Positions 6,592-13,047 of a stretch of 13,647 bases of DNA are shown in pieces. Source of the stretch: JBKQWK01 sp052139595 (GTDB lineage Bacteria; Actinomycetota; Thermoleophilia; UBA2241); contig JBKQWK010000304.1 of NCBI GenBank assembly GCA_052139595.1, positions 1-13,647 on the forward strand, read 5' to 3'. Numbering within the stretch: position 1 is the first letter of the stretch; each line of letters opens with the position of its first letter. The position numbers and the translations under genes are program-made. The notes below the pieces were generated by a model, which ran no database searches, was not told where the DNA came from, and saw only the letters and a list, made by a program, of their open reading frames with translations.

Positions 6592-7267
6592 TCACGTGCA
6601 GCAACTCCGGCAAGCAGCGGCGCAGTATCTGCTCAAGCAGCGCGTACGGTCGCTTGAGGTCAAAGTCGTCGTCGAGGGAACGCTGGATGGCGAGACCGTC
6701 CACCACCGCCACCATGAGCTCGGCAAAGCCGAGAAGAGCATCGTCGGTGGGCGACGATGTGCTGTCCTCGGCTTTCAGCCACTCGAGTTTGACTTGCCGG
6801 TACCAGTCGTAAACGCGAGCCATGTGATCTCTGAACTCCTCATGCCGCAAGGCGTAGGGCAGCACATCGAAAAAGACGCGAAACGACTCGGAGGAGCTGA
6901 TCGTGCGCAGACCGTCGACGAACTTGGGCAGCAGGTCATCGCCGCTCACGGCCCCCATGGCACGCGCCACCTGCAGCGAATCATCATGGACGATGGACGT
7001 GATCATGGCCTCGATAAGGCCGGCTTTGCCACCAAAGTAGTACTGCACCATCGCCGAGTTCTCGCCAGACTTGTCGGCGATGGCCTTTAAGGTCAGCCCG
7101 CCAAAACCCTTCTCTATCAACAACTGCTGGGCGGCAGTCAGAATCCTCGCTGCCGTCGGCGCCAGTGCCGGCATGGGATCTTCGGTGGGCATGCGCTGCC
7201 TGCTGGCGACGGATTGAACCACCGACGCTTCATCGTTGCCACCGCGAATTTGCCCTCGATCAGACAT
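6557..7267 (-). CDS. TetR-family transcriptional regulator
   Basis: A 236-residue one-component repressor. The N-terminal TetR helix-turn-helix spans about residues 38-84: RILTAAQQLLIEKGFGGLTL, then KAIADKSGENSAMVQYYFGG and KAGLIEAMI, with the typical VQYYFGGKxxL recognition-helix end. The remaining roughly 150 residues form the variable helical ligand-binding and dimerisation domain. ATG 7267 is chosen because GGGAG lies 4 nt upstream; a shorter start at Met26 is possible because the first 30 residues are not conserved in kind. The gene lies between mtbBC and mttB, transcribed with mttB and 141 nt downstream of it, so it may be co-transcribed. It is the best candidate to bind the palindrome shared by mtbB, mttB and the solute-binding protein gene; the ligand (methylamine or another molecule) is unknown. 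The stop is TGA. Confidence 0.88.
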   Translation of the reverse strand: MSDRGQIRGGNDEASVVQSVASRQRMPTEDPMPALAPTAARILTAAQQLLIEKGFGGLTLKAIADKSGENSAMVQYYFGGKAGLIEAMITSIVHDDSLQVARAMGAVSGDDLLPKFVDGLRTISSSESFRVFFDVLPYALRHEEFRDHMARVYDWYRQVKLEWLKAEDSTSSPTDDALLGFAELMVAVVDGLAIQRSLDDDFDLKRPYALLEQILRRCLPELLHVTPSAGSVSSPD

Positions 7268-7340
7268 CCCTCTCCCACCTCTGTAAGCAGCAGAACCGCC
7301 GCCCCCGCTAGCGGCCCCCTGCTCGGCTTGTTCACCTCTA

Positions 7341-7371
7341 AGAGTACCTGATCACCAGCGATCACGGTCAC
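7341..7371 (-). promoter_or_regulatory. Possible tetR promoter with inverted repeat in the spacer
   Basis: On the minus strand, GTGACC (7371-7366), a 19-nt spacer and TACTCT (7346-7341) form a weak promoter. The spacer holds TGATC-accagc-GATCA (7349-7364), a position typical of TetR autorepression. This repeat is unlike the shared TTAAYCRRTTAA palindrome. Spacing is long and the match is modest. Confidence 0.25.
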
Positions 7372-7408
7372 CCGGACTGCGGAGAATCAATTTGCGTCAC
7401 GATCTGCG

Positions 7409-8878
7409 TCACCCGACCCCCAGTTCGCGCTCGGCTTCGGTCACGATTGACGTCATCTCAGCCTGCACATCGTCGGGCAGCGGTTCCGGTCGATGCGTTT
7501 CGAGCAGACGGCGCGCCTCGACGACGGCGCGCTCGTACAAAGTGGTGGCGCCCGCTTCTTGCCAGTCTTCGCGCACTCGCCGGTCCATGAGCTTCGGCAT
7601 GCTCTGCTCGCGCATGTGCTTGTAGGTCGCATCGAGCGAGAGGAAGTCCCCGAACGAGCCGACCTGGGCGATGTCCTCCACCGCCAGGGTCTCGTCGTTC
7701 ACAGGGATACCACCGATGGCGAACTTGACCATGCGCGCGATCTCCGCATCCATGACCAGCTGACCGAAGTCCAGCGTAACGCCCGATTCGAGCATCCCCA
7801 GGCCGTAAATCACATTGGCACCTGCCAGTGCGGGGAGAACGGCGGTCAGGGTCTTCTCATGCCCAGACTGAGCGTCCGTCACTTTTGAATCACCCTACGC
7901 ACCAGCAACGAAGCTGGGCAGCAGGTAGCGCCGCGCCATTTGCGCGACCGCCGCGCCGATGAGCCCGCACTCCGGCGAGCCGACGGACGCCGAAGCGAAG
8001 CGCAGATCCATGGCGGTCGTCGACGAGCCGTAGACTACCGGAGCGCCTTTGGCCGTCAGCTGGCTCAGAGTGATTCCGGCCAGCACCTCGGCATTGTGGG
8101 TGACCAGCGTGCCGGCCAGCGTGACCGGCGAGGAAGCGCCGGCCATCGCCATGCTGAGGATGTTGCAGGCAATACCGGCGCGAGCCGACTCGATAATGAT
8201 CTCGCAGACCTCGCGCACCAGTTTCAAGGGGCTCACCGGACAGGTCAGCGTCGAGACGATGGGCCGCTCACGCAGGCGATCCGCGCCACCAACAATCGCT
8301 GCAGCCATGCGGATCATCCGCTTGCAGAGAAAGCCGTTGAGCGGCCCAATAAAGGCGTGCTTGGTCGTGTTGCGCAGGATGGCATCGGCATTGTGCAGCG
8401 CCGCCACATCCTGAGGCACCTCGTGGGCGCCGAGGGCGCGCTCGTAGACGTCGACGTCGTCGAGCGCGTCGACAAGGCGGGCAGAATCGGCAACATCCTG
8501 CTTGGTCGGTTCACGCAGCTCGCCGGTGTAGGTGTCGACGAGCTGAATCCCCTCGCCAAAATTGGTGAAACCGACGCGGTTGGCGCCCATGACGTAGTCG
8601 CGATCGGGCGTCCGCCCGCAGGCGACAAACGAGGCCGGCGCCGAACGGATAGCCTCCTCCACCAGATGCGGCGGTACATGCACGATCTTGCGACTAGCAT
8701 CGACGACTGCGCCGGCGCCGGCGAAAATCTCGAGCGCTTCTTCGTCTTCGACGTACACCCCGGTCCGCTGGAGCACCTCCAGGGTGGCGAGGTGGATGTC
8801 CTCCATCTCGTCCGCCGTGAAGACGCTCAGGCTCAGGCCACCGCTGCGCAGGCGACCCGCATGCAGGTTGCGCTTCAC
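7409..8878 (-). CDS. mttB: Trimethylamine:corrinoid methyltransferase MttB with in-frame UAG (pyrrolysine)
   Basis: Moves a methyl group from trimethylamine to a corrinoid protein, leaving dimethylamine, the substrate of MtbB. The frame is 489 codons with UAG at codon 328 (7897-7895). Before it come GRLRSGGLSLSVFTADEM, NILSMAMAGASSPVTLAGTL, VTHNAEVL, VYGSSTTAMDL, VGSPECGLIGAAVA and LPSFVAGA. After it, in the same frame, come GDSKVTDAQSGHEKT, LPALAGANVIYGLGMLESG and ETLAVEDI. In pyrrolysine-type MttB the residue falls in this VAG..SD(A/S)K loop; homologues lacking it have an ordinary amino acid there. The start is GTG 8878 with GGAGG 7 nt upstream. The stop is TGA. No corrinoid gene is attached. 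If UAG is read as stop, this appears as a 327-residue truncated protein plus a 157-residue fragment. Confidence 0.93.
7895..7897 (-). other. UAG recoding site, pyrrolysine codon of mttB
   Basis: TAG on the minus strand within GGT GCG TAG GGT GAT, in frame with both halves of MttB and in the family's pyrrolysine loop. Having this and the mtbB UAG both at family-specific positions makes a sequencing error or pseudogene very unlikely. Confidence 0.9.
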
Positions 8879-8936
8879 TCCTTCACCTCCGTCATCGTGG
8901 TCGGACGCAGAGATCTCTTTCCCGCCACGGCTTTGG

Positions 8937-8952
8937 TTAATCGGTTAATTAG
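8937..8952 (+). promoter_or_regulatory. Shared palindromic operator, mttB copy
   Basis: TTAATCGGTTAATTAG on the plus strand, with near-palindromic core TTAATCGGTTAA. It sits immediately downstream of the mttB -10 box (2-nt gap on the minus strand), in the same relative orientation and spacing as at mtbB. Flanking bases also agree (TGGTTAATCG in both). Confidence 0.7.
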
Positions 8953-8954
8953 TC

Positions 8955-8983
8955 ACCCTACAGGAGCCCCCTTGCCGCGTCAA
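8955..8983 (-). promoter_or_regulatory. mttB promoter
   Basis: On the minus strand: -35 TTGACG (8983-8978), a 17-nt spacer and -10 TAGGGT (8960-8955). The predicted start falls inside the operator at 8952-8937, giving a 5' leader of about 70 nt to the GTG start. The hexamers and spacing are good for a high-GC bacterium. Confidence 0.65.
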
Positions 8984-8994
8984 TACCGGCAGCG

Positions 8995-9075
8995 GGCAAA
9001 AATAACGACGGTGACGCGAGTCAAAATTGCCGGCCCGAGAACGGCAAAAATCGCCAGCCCCGTGGCGGCAAAGGT
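8995..9075 (+). repeat. Ladder of A-tract motifs about 24 bp apart upstream of the mttB promoter
   Basis: GGCAAAAAT (8995-9003), GTCAAAATT (9020-9028), GGCAAAAAT (9043-9051) and GGCAAAGGT (9067-9075) start 25, 23 and 24 bp apart, with a degenerate GGCAGAAAT at 9084. The first lies 12 bp upstream of the mttB -35. Regularly spaced A-tracts may bend DNA or bind an activator such as an Lrp-type protein; this is inference. The stretch has no convincing coding sequence. Confidence 0.4.
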
Positions 9076-9154
9076 CGCAAACCGGCAGAAATCGGCAACG
9101 CCGGCTTGACCAGGCCGGCGCCAGCGTGGCCGGCAGTGCCGACGCCGGCTGTGG

Positions 9155-9184
9155 CGGCCCGGCAGCGCCAGCGTCGCCGGGCCG
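9155..9184 (-). terminator. GC-rich hairpin directly after the lrp stop codon
   Basis: Immediately after the TAG of the Lrp-type gene, on the minus strand, CGGCCCGGC pairs with GCCGGGCCG (9 bp, 12-nt loop). There is no U-tract. It is a probable terminator or 3' stabilising stem. Because the stop is UAG and this host appears to decode UAG, a stem right behind it is worth noting. Confidence 0.5.
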
Positions 9185-9739
9185 CTAGTGCTTGGGAGCC
9201 ACGCGGCGCCGCTTCGCCGGCGACACTTCTCCGGCGACGAGCGGCTCCCGGCCGATGTTCTCGCCTTCCCACTCGAAGTTGGTCTTCTCGGTGCGCAGAA
9301 CGTGCCACGTCTCCGTGTAGTCCACGCCCTCGATTTCTTCCAGATCCTCGTTGAGGAATTTGTAGAGGCCCTCGTTATCGGGCAGGTGCGCCTCGATGAG
9401 AATGTCGAAGGTGCCGGTCGTGTAGGCGACGTAGGCGACGTTCTCCATGCCGGCAAGCCGGGCACCTACACCCTTTCCGTAGCCACGTTTGACCTTGATG
9501 CCAACCATGGCATCGATCGGGAAACCGATGGCAGCGGGGTTCACTCTCGCCATGGGCAGCACAGCGCCACGCTTGATCATACGGTCGACCCGATTGCGAA
9601 CCGTCGGCTCAGAGACACCGATGACGCGCGCGATGTCTGCGTACGAGCGGCGCGAGTTCGGCCGCAGGAGCTTCATGATCTGTCGATCCAGATCGTCGAG
9701 CTCCACCTGGCCGAACGGTGTTTCACCTGGTCTGGTCAT
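9185..9739 (-). CDS. Lrp/AsnC-family transcriptional regulator
   Basis: A 184-residue regulator. The N-terminal AsnC-type helix-turn-helix is visible: LDDLDRQIMKLLRPNSRRSY, then ADIARVIGVSEPTVRNRVDR and MIKRGAV. It is followed by a RAM effector-binding domain (IDAMVGIKVKRGYGKGVGAR, then VAYVAYTTGTFDILIEA and the EEIEGVDYTETWHVL strand). The basic tail SPAKRRRVAPKH lies outside the domain. ATG 9739 is chosen because the HTH begins about 15 residues in; an upstream in-frame start at 9820 would lie inside the long stem-loop. Its stop is TAG, which this organism may decode as pyrrolysine; the frame then stays open for 79 codons to a TAA inside the mttB operator. The gene lies upstream of mttB on the same strand and may sense an amino acid or amine; the ligand is unknown. 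Confidence 0.88.
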   Translation of the reverse strand: MTRPGETPFGQVELDDLDRQIMKLLRPNSRRSYADIARVIGVSEPTVRNRVDRMIKRGAVLPMARVNPAAIGFPIDAMVGIKVKRGYGKGVGARLAGMENVAYVAYTTGTFDILIEAHLPDNEGLYKFLNEDLEEIEGVDYTETWHVLRTEKTNFEWEGENIGREPLVAGEVSPAKRRRVAPKH

Positions 9740-9782
9740 CGCAGTGCCGTCTCCGTGGGCCGAGATACCGTGTGCGTCACAA

Positions 9783-9864
9783 GGCCAGAGGCTTGATGCG
9801 GGTTGGCCGCCCGTGCACAAAAAGTACGGGCGGCGGGCGATGAACCCGCATCAAGCCTCTGGCC
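9783..9864. repeat. Long stem-loop: perfect 22-bp inverted repeat with inner hairpin
   Basis: Arm 9783-9804 (begins GGCCAGAGGC, ends GCGGGTT) is the exact reverse complement of 9843-9864. Inside, GCCGCCCGT (9806-9814) pairs with ACGGGCGGC (9826-9834), extended by G-U and C-G pairs around a 7-nt A-rich loop (9817-9823). The left junction is 1 nt and the right is 8 nt. It starts 9 nt after the stop codon of the solute-binding protein gene and ends 43 nt before lrp. No U-tract follows. It could act as a terminator, a 3' mRNA stabiliser giving more of the binding protein, or a cruciform or mobile palindrome. Confidence 0.8.
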
Positions 9865-9873
9865 GAGCCTCGG

Positions 9874-11538
9874 TCAGGACATGTACGCCTTGCTGAGGTC
9901 GAGGTAGATGTTGATGCCGCCGACGTCGTGCAGATTCTTGACACGCGCCGACAGCTGGGTGATCCAGAAGGCGGCGAGGATCGGCGTCTCGTCGTTCTCG
10001 ATGGTCGCCATCTTCGTGGCAATCGGCAGACGCGACGACTCATCGACGGTCGCCGAGTACTGCGCAGCAAGCTTGTCGTAAGCCGGGTCGGCGAAGTGCG
10101 ACGAACTCCAGACGCTGCTGGAGAGCAGCATCCCGGTGACGAACTGAATCGGAGTCGGTCGCGGCGCCCAGTCGGTGATGTCCATGGGCGCCTGCAGCCA
10201 CGGCTGATTGTTGCCTGTGCCGGAGTAGTAAGCGTTATACGAGATGAGCTGAATCTTCACGTTGATGTTCGCCGGCTTGCACATCGCCTGAATGAGCGTC
10301 GCATACTGCGGCACCTCGAGGTACTGCTCGGTGGTCAGCGTGACCGTGATCCCGCTGGCGTGCCCGGCGGCAGCGAGCAGCGACTTCGCCTTGGCATAAT
10401 TCTGCGCCCGCTGTGGCAGCACCGGCGAGTTGGGGAAGAGGCTCGAAAAGACGGTATCGTTGCCGATGGTGCCTCTGCCGCCGAAAAGTCCCTGGATAAT
10501 TGCCGGGCGGTCGAGGCAATAGGCGATGGCCTGACGCACGCGCTTGTCGGTGAATGGAGCCTTGTCGACACGCATGGCGACCTCGCGGAAGCCCGTGCCT
10601 GGCACCTCGGCGATGTTCAAGTTGGAATCCTGGAACAGAGCCTGAGAGCCCTGGAACGGCGTCTGGCACTGCATGTCGACATCGCCGGCCTGCAGCTGCA
10701 GTACCGCTGCCTGGTCGTCGGCGGCAAATTTGAAGACGACCTTGTCGAGGTACGGCAGCCCCTGGGCCTTTTGCCAGTAGTTGGGGTTCTTGACGAACGT
10801 TGCTCCCTGCCCACGCGTGTACTGCTGCAGCATGAAGGCGCCCGTACCCACGGGTGTCTTGAGGAAGTTGCCACCGAAGTTGCGCGACAGAATCACCGTG
10901 TTGTAGTTCGACGACGAAACCAGGTACGGGAAGTCGGCGAACGGCACGTCGAGGTGGAAGGCCACGGTAGCGTCGTCGACCTTGACCGTGCCGCCTGGCG
11001 AGAGAATGCCCTTGAGCACGCTCAGGGCGGAGGAGCCACTATTGGGGGCGATCAGGCGCTCCATGGTCGCCACGACATCGTCGGCGCCGAACGGGCTACC
11101 GTCGTTGAAAGTGACGCCCTGGCGAAGCTTGAAGGTCCACACTTTCGCGGTCGGGTCGGACGACCAGCTCTCGGCGAGCACCGGCCGCAAGGTCATGTCG
11201 TTGTTAACCCAGCTGAGGTAATCGCAGACCTGCTGAACCATCACGGCGCCACCGACGTCATACATCGTGACCGGGTTGAGTGCCGTGAGTGTGTCAGGGC
11301 AACTGACTCTGACGGTACCGCCAGCTTTTGCGACCGCTTGACTGCTGCCGCTCGCCGACGGCGATGAGGTGCTACTCGGACTGGAGCTACCGCAGGCGGC
11401 AAGAAGAGAACCGGCAGCAGAAGCCGACAGGCCGAAGACCGAGGCGCGGACGAGCAGCTGGCGCCGCGTCATCTTCCCCTTCTGCACCATCTCAACAAGG
11501 TGCTGGCCGTATTCTTTTGCATATTGCTCGTCACCCAT
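9874..11538 (-). CDS. ABC-transporter solute-binding lipoprotein, family 5 (peptide/nickel type), Tat-exported
   Basis: A 554-residue extracytoplasmic binding protein of the SBP_bac_5 (DppA/OppA/NikA) class. The N-terminus carries a twin-arginine signal (TRRQLLVRASVFGLSASAAG; Arg25-Arg26) and a lipobox SLLAAC with Cys49, followed by a Ser-rich linker (about 50-65), so it is a membrane-anchored lipoprotein. Family landmarks are MYDVGGAVMVQQVCDYLSWV, LAESWSSDPTAKVWTFKLRQ, GVTFNDGSPFGADDVVATME, VRQAIAYCLDRPAII and a late DITDWAPRP. ATG 11538 has GGGGAG upstream at suitable spacing. No permease or ATPase gene is in the window, so its transporter is elsewhere. The operator shared with mtbB and mttB suggests a ligand related to methylated amines or to cofactor or metal uptake (cobalt, nickel); that is inference, and the family usually binds peptides. 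A long stem-loop follows the stop. Confidence 0.88.
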   Translation of the reverse strand: MGDEQYAKEYGQHLVEMVQKGKMTRRQLLVRASVFGLSASAAGSLLAACGSSSPSSTSSPSASGSSQAVAKAGGTVRVSCPDTLTALNPVTMYDVGGAVMVQQVCDYLSWVNNDMTLRPVLAESWSSDPTAKVWTFKLRQGVTFNDGSPFGADDVVATMERLIAPNSGSSALSVLKGILSPGGTVKVDDATVAFHLDVPFADFPYLVSSSNYNTVILSRNFGGNFLKTPVGTGAFMLQQYTRGQGATFVKNPNYWQKAQGLPYLDKVVFKFAADDQAAVLQLQAGDVDMQCQTPFQGSQALFQDSNLNIAEVPGTGFREVAMRVDKAPFTDKRVRQAIAYCLDRPAIIQGLFGGRGTIGNDTVFSSLFPNSPVLPQRAQNYAKAKSLLAAAGHASGITVTLTTEQYLEVPQYATLIQAMCKPANINVKIQLISYNAYYSGTGNNQPWLQAPMDITDWAPRPTPIQFVTGMLLSSSVWSSSHFADPAYDKLAAQYSATVDESSRLPIATKMATIENDETPILAAFWITQLSARVKNLHDVGGINIYLDLSKAYMS

Positions 11539-11631
11539 GTGTGCATCTCCCCTCAGAAGTGAGCCGACCAGACGACGCTACAGGTTGCGGGCCCCCACAG
11601 TCTTGCGACCACCCTCGCGCACGTTGCGCTT

Positions 11632-11660
11632 ACAGTACACGCACCTTTCGCGCAAGGCAA
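11632..11660 (-). promoter_or_regulatory. Candidate promoter of the solute-binding protein gene
   Basis: On the minus strand, TTGCCT (11660-11655), a 17-nt spacer and TACTGT (11637-11632). The 5' leader would be about 85-90 nt. Here the shared operator lies just upstream of the -35 rather than downstream of the -10. Confidence 0.4.
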
Positions 11661-11666
11661 GGTAAC

Positions 11667-11682
11667 TTAACCAGTTAATTAG
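11667..11682 (+). promoter_or_regulatory. Shared palindromic operator, solute-binding-protein copy
   Basis: TTAACCAGTTAATTAG on the plus strand, matching the mttB site at 13 of 16 positions and continuing with GCGAT as at mtbB. The core TTAACCAGTTAA is nearly palindromic. It lies in the same orientation relative to its gene as the other two, 6 nt upstream of the candidate -35, where a bound protein could repress or activate. Confidence 0.6.
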
Positions 11683-11705
11683 CGATCGGCGCACGATGGC
11701 CGCGT

Positions 11706-13016
11706 CTATCTGCCGTCGAAACGCCGCCTGCCGGCACGAAATGCGGCAACTGCGATTGATACGACAGCGGTGAATAATGACACGGAGTTGGGCGATGCCT
11801 GGCCTCGGCTGGGAAAGCGCCGGTCCTCGACAGGTCGATAGGCTTCTTTGGCTAGGTCTTTGAGCCCCTGCCAGCGGTCGCGCAACGAAGGCATGAGCAG
11901 CACGCCGGGGTTCTGAGGCTGCGGGTGGCGCGCGAGCCCGCGCAGCCACATGCGCCCACGGTAGACGACGCGTTTCAGCTGCAGGGTCTCTGCCTGCGAA
12001 CGAATGATCTCCGCCGGCTGCGCGTCGGCCAGAGTCAAGTAGCCGGGCGCAACGCGATCGATGATTTCCTGACCACGAGGAGTGCGCACGACCAGGTCGG
12101 AGACGCCGGGGCTGCCGGCGTAGCGGGGCAGCCACGCATCGCCAACCGAGATATCGGCCAGTTCCGCCAGTGCGTCCGGGCACAGACGACAGCGCAGCAG
12201 CGTGTTGCTGCGCACGAAGCGCGGGAAGTACGCGTCCAGATCCCACTCCCGCACTTGGCCCAAACGAGTCTCATAGTGGAGAGGGCCGGGCCAGCCTGGT
12301 CCGCGGTAGGAGACGTGCGTCAGCTCACGCGGCTCAAGTCCTGCCCGCAGCGCTTCGATCTCCGTCGCCCTGGGCTTCGAGGACCAGCCGCAGAACAGGC
12401 CGATGGTGAAGACGATGCGCTCGCGCAACACCTTGTTTCGCTCCCGCGCCAGACGAAAGCCCTGGATGTGGCAGGGCAGGCCAACGAGCGCGTATCGGCC
12501 GGGTTCCTTCATCACCTGACGTAGTAGAACGTTCGTGTCGACGACGTTGTACTTGGAACCGCGACAGGCGGAGATATCCTCTGCCGTGCGCGCTATGACC
12601 GGCTGCACGCGCAGCGGCTCGCTGGGATCCATCTGGCAGACGATGGCCCCGTCGATCAGGCCCTCGGCGAGGGCACCCTGAAGGATCGCTGTGACGATGC
12701 CGCCGGACGCGCCGGCGTAGCGGGTCTGCGCGTCGCGCGCCCAGGCAAAGTGCAGACGGCGCCATGGACCGAGAAAATCGGCCGATGGCGCTCCTTCGTT
12801 GTCCGCCCGCCACCAGGCCTGCAGAGTGTAGTCGAGCCCTTCGCCCGGGCAGACATCCAGACAGGTGCCGCAGTCGGTGCACCGGGCCTCATCGACACGC
12901 GGCGTATACCCTTCGCCAACCGTCCACTCGGCACTAATGGCGCGCGGCGGGCACATGGCGATGCAGGTCCCGCACTGCGTACACAGACCCTCGGCGACCA
13001 CACGCGCGATGTTCAT
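11706..13016 (-). CDS. Two-ferredoxin-domain FrhB/FdhB-type (F420 hydrogenase/dehydrogenase beta) iron-sulfur flavoprotein
   Basis: A 436-residue electron-transfer protein. Two [4Fe-4S] ferredoxin motifs open it: CTQCGTCIAMCP (Cys 12, 15, 18, 22) and CTDCGTCLDVCP (Cys 46, 49, 52, 56). An FrhB/FdhB-like N-domain (AGASGGIVTAILQGALAEGL) and C-domain (CRGSKYN, LVGLPCHIQGFRLA, IGLFCGW, CRLCPDALAELADISVGDAW) follow. The family passes electrons between FAD, iron-sulfur clusters and often F420. The C-terminus holds a hydrophobic stretch SVSLFTAVVSIAVAAF (411-426) followed by Arg residues, a possible tail anchor. ATG 13016 is chosen because the first Cys motif follows at once; a GTG 12 nt upstream is possible, and no clear ribosome binding site is visible. 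The gene follows the aldehyde oxidoreductase gene by 31 nt, so it is a likely redox partner. The stop is TAG. Confidence 0.85.
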   Translation of the reverse strand: MNIARVVAEGLCTQCGTCIAMCPPRAISAEWTVGEGYTPRVDEARCTDCGTCLDVCPGEGLDYTLQAWWRADNEGAPSADFLGPWRRLHFAWARDAQTRYAGASGGIVTAILQGALAEGLIDGAIVCQMDPSEPLRVQPVIARTAEDISACRGSKYNVVDTNVLLRQVMKEPGRYALVGLPCHIQGFRLARERNKVLRERIVFTIGLFCGWSSKPRATEIEALRAGLEPRELTHVSYRGPGWPGPLHYETRLGQVREWDLDAYFPRFVRSNTLLRCRLCPDALAELADISVGDAWLPRYAGSPGVSDLVVRTPRGQEIIDRVAPGYLTLADAQPAEIIRSQAETLQLKRVVYRGRMWLRGLARHPQPQNPGVLLMPSLRDRWQGLKDLAKEAYRPVEDRRFPSRGQASPNSVSLFTAVVSIAVAAFRAGRRRFDGR

Positions 13017-13047
13017 TGCCGGCGCCACGTGTCGGCCACCGCTTTCG

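Noticed and set aside
7409..7882. A separate 157-residue gene starting at GTG 7882
   Set aside because: It is the C-terminal part of MttB in the same frame; only the UAG separates the two parts.
7940..9109. A 389-residue open frame on the plus strand
   Set aside because: Antisense of mttB that also runs through its promoter and operator; no motifs.
8948..9184. A Cys-rich zinc-finger-like tail (read-through of lrp) as a real domain
   Set aside because: The Cys spacing fits no known finger, and the codons come from the hairpin and A-tract ladder. Kept only as a UAG-ambiguity note.
9740..9820. A longer Lrp protein starting at 9820
   Set aside because: The added residues come from inside the long stem-loop and precede a normal Lrp start.
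9928..11367. A 479-residue open frame on the plus strand
   Set aside because: Antisense of the solute-binding protein, which has a signal peptide, a ribosome binding site and family motifs.
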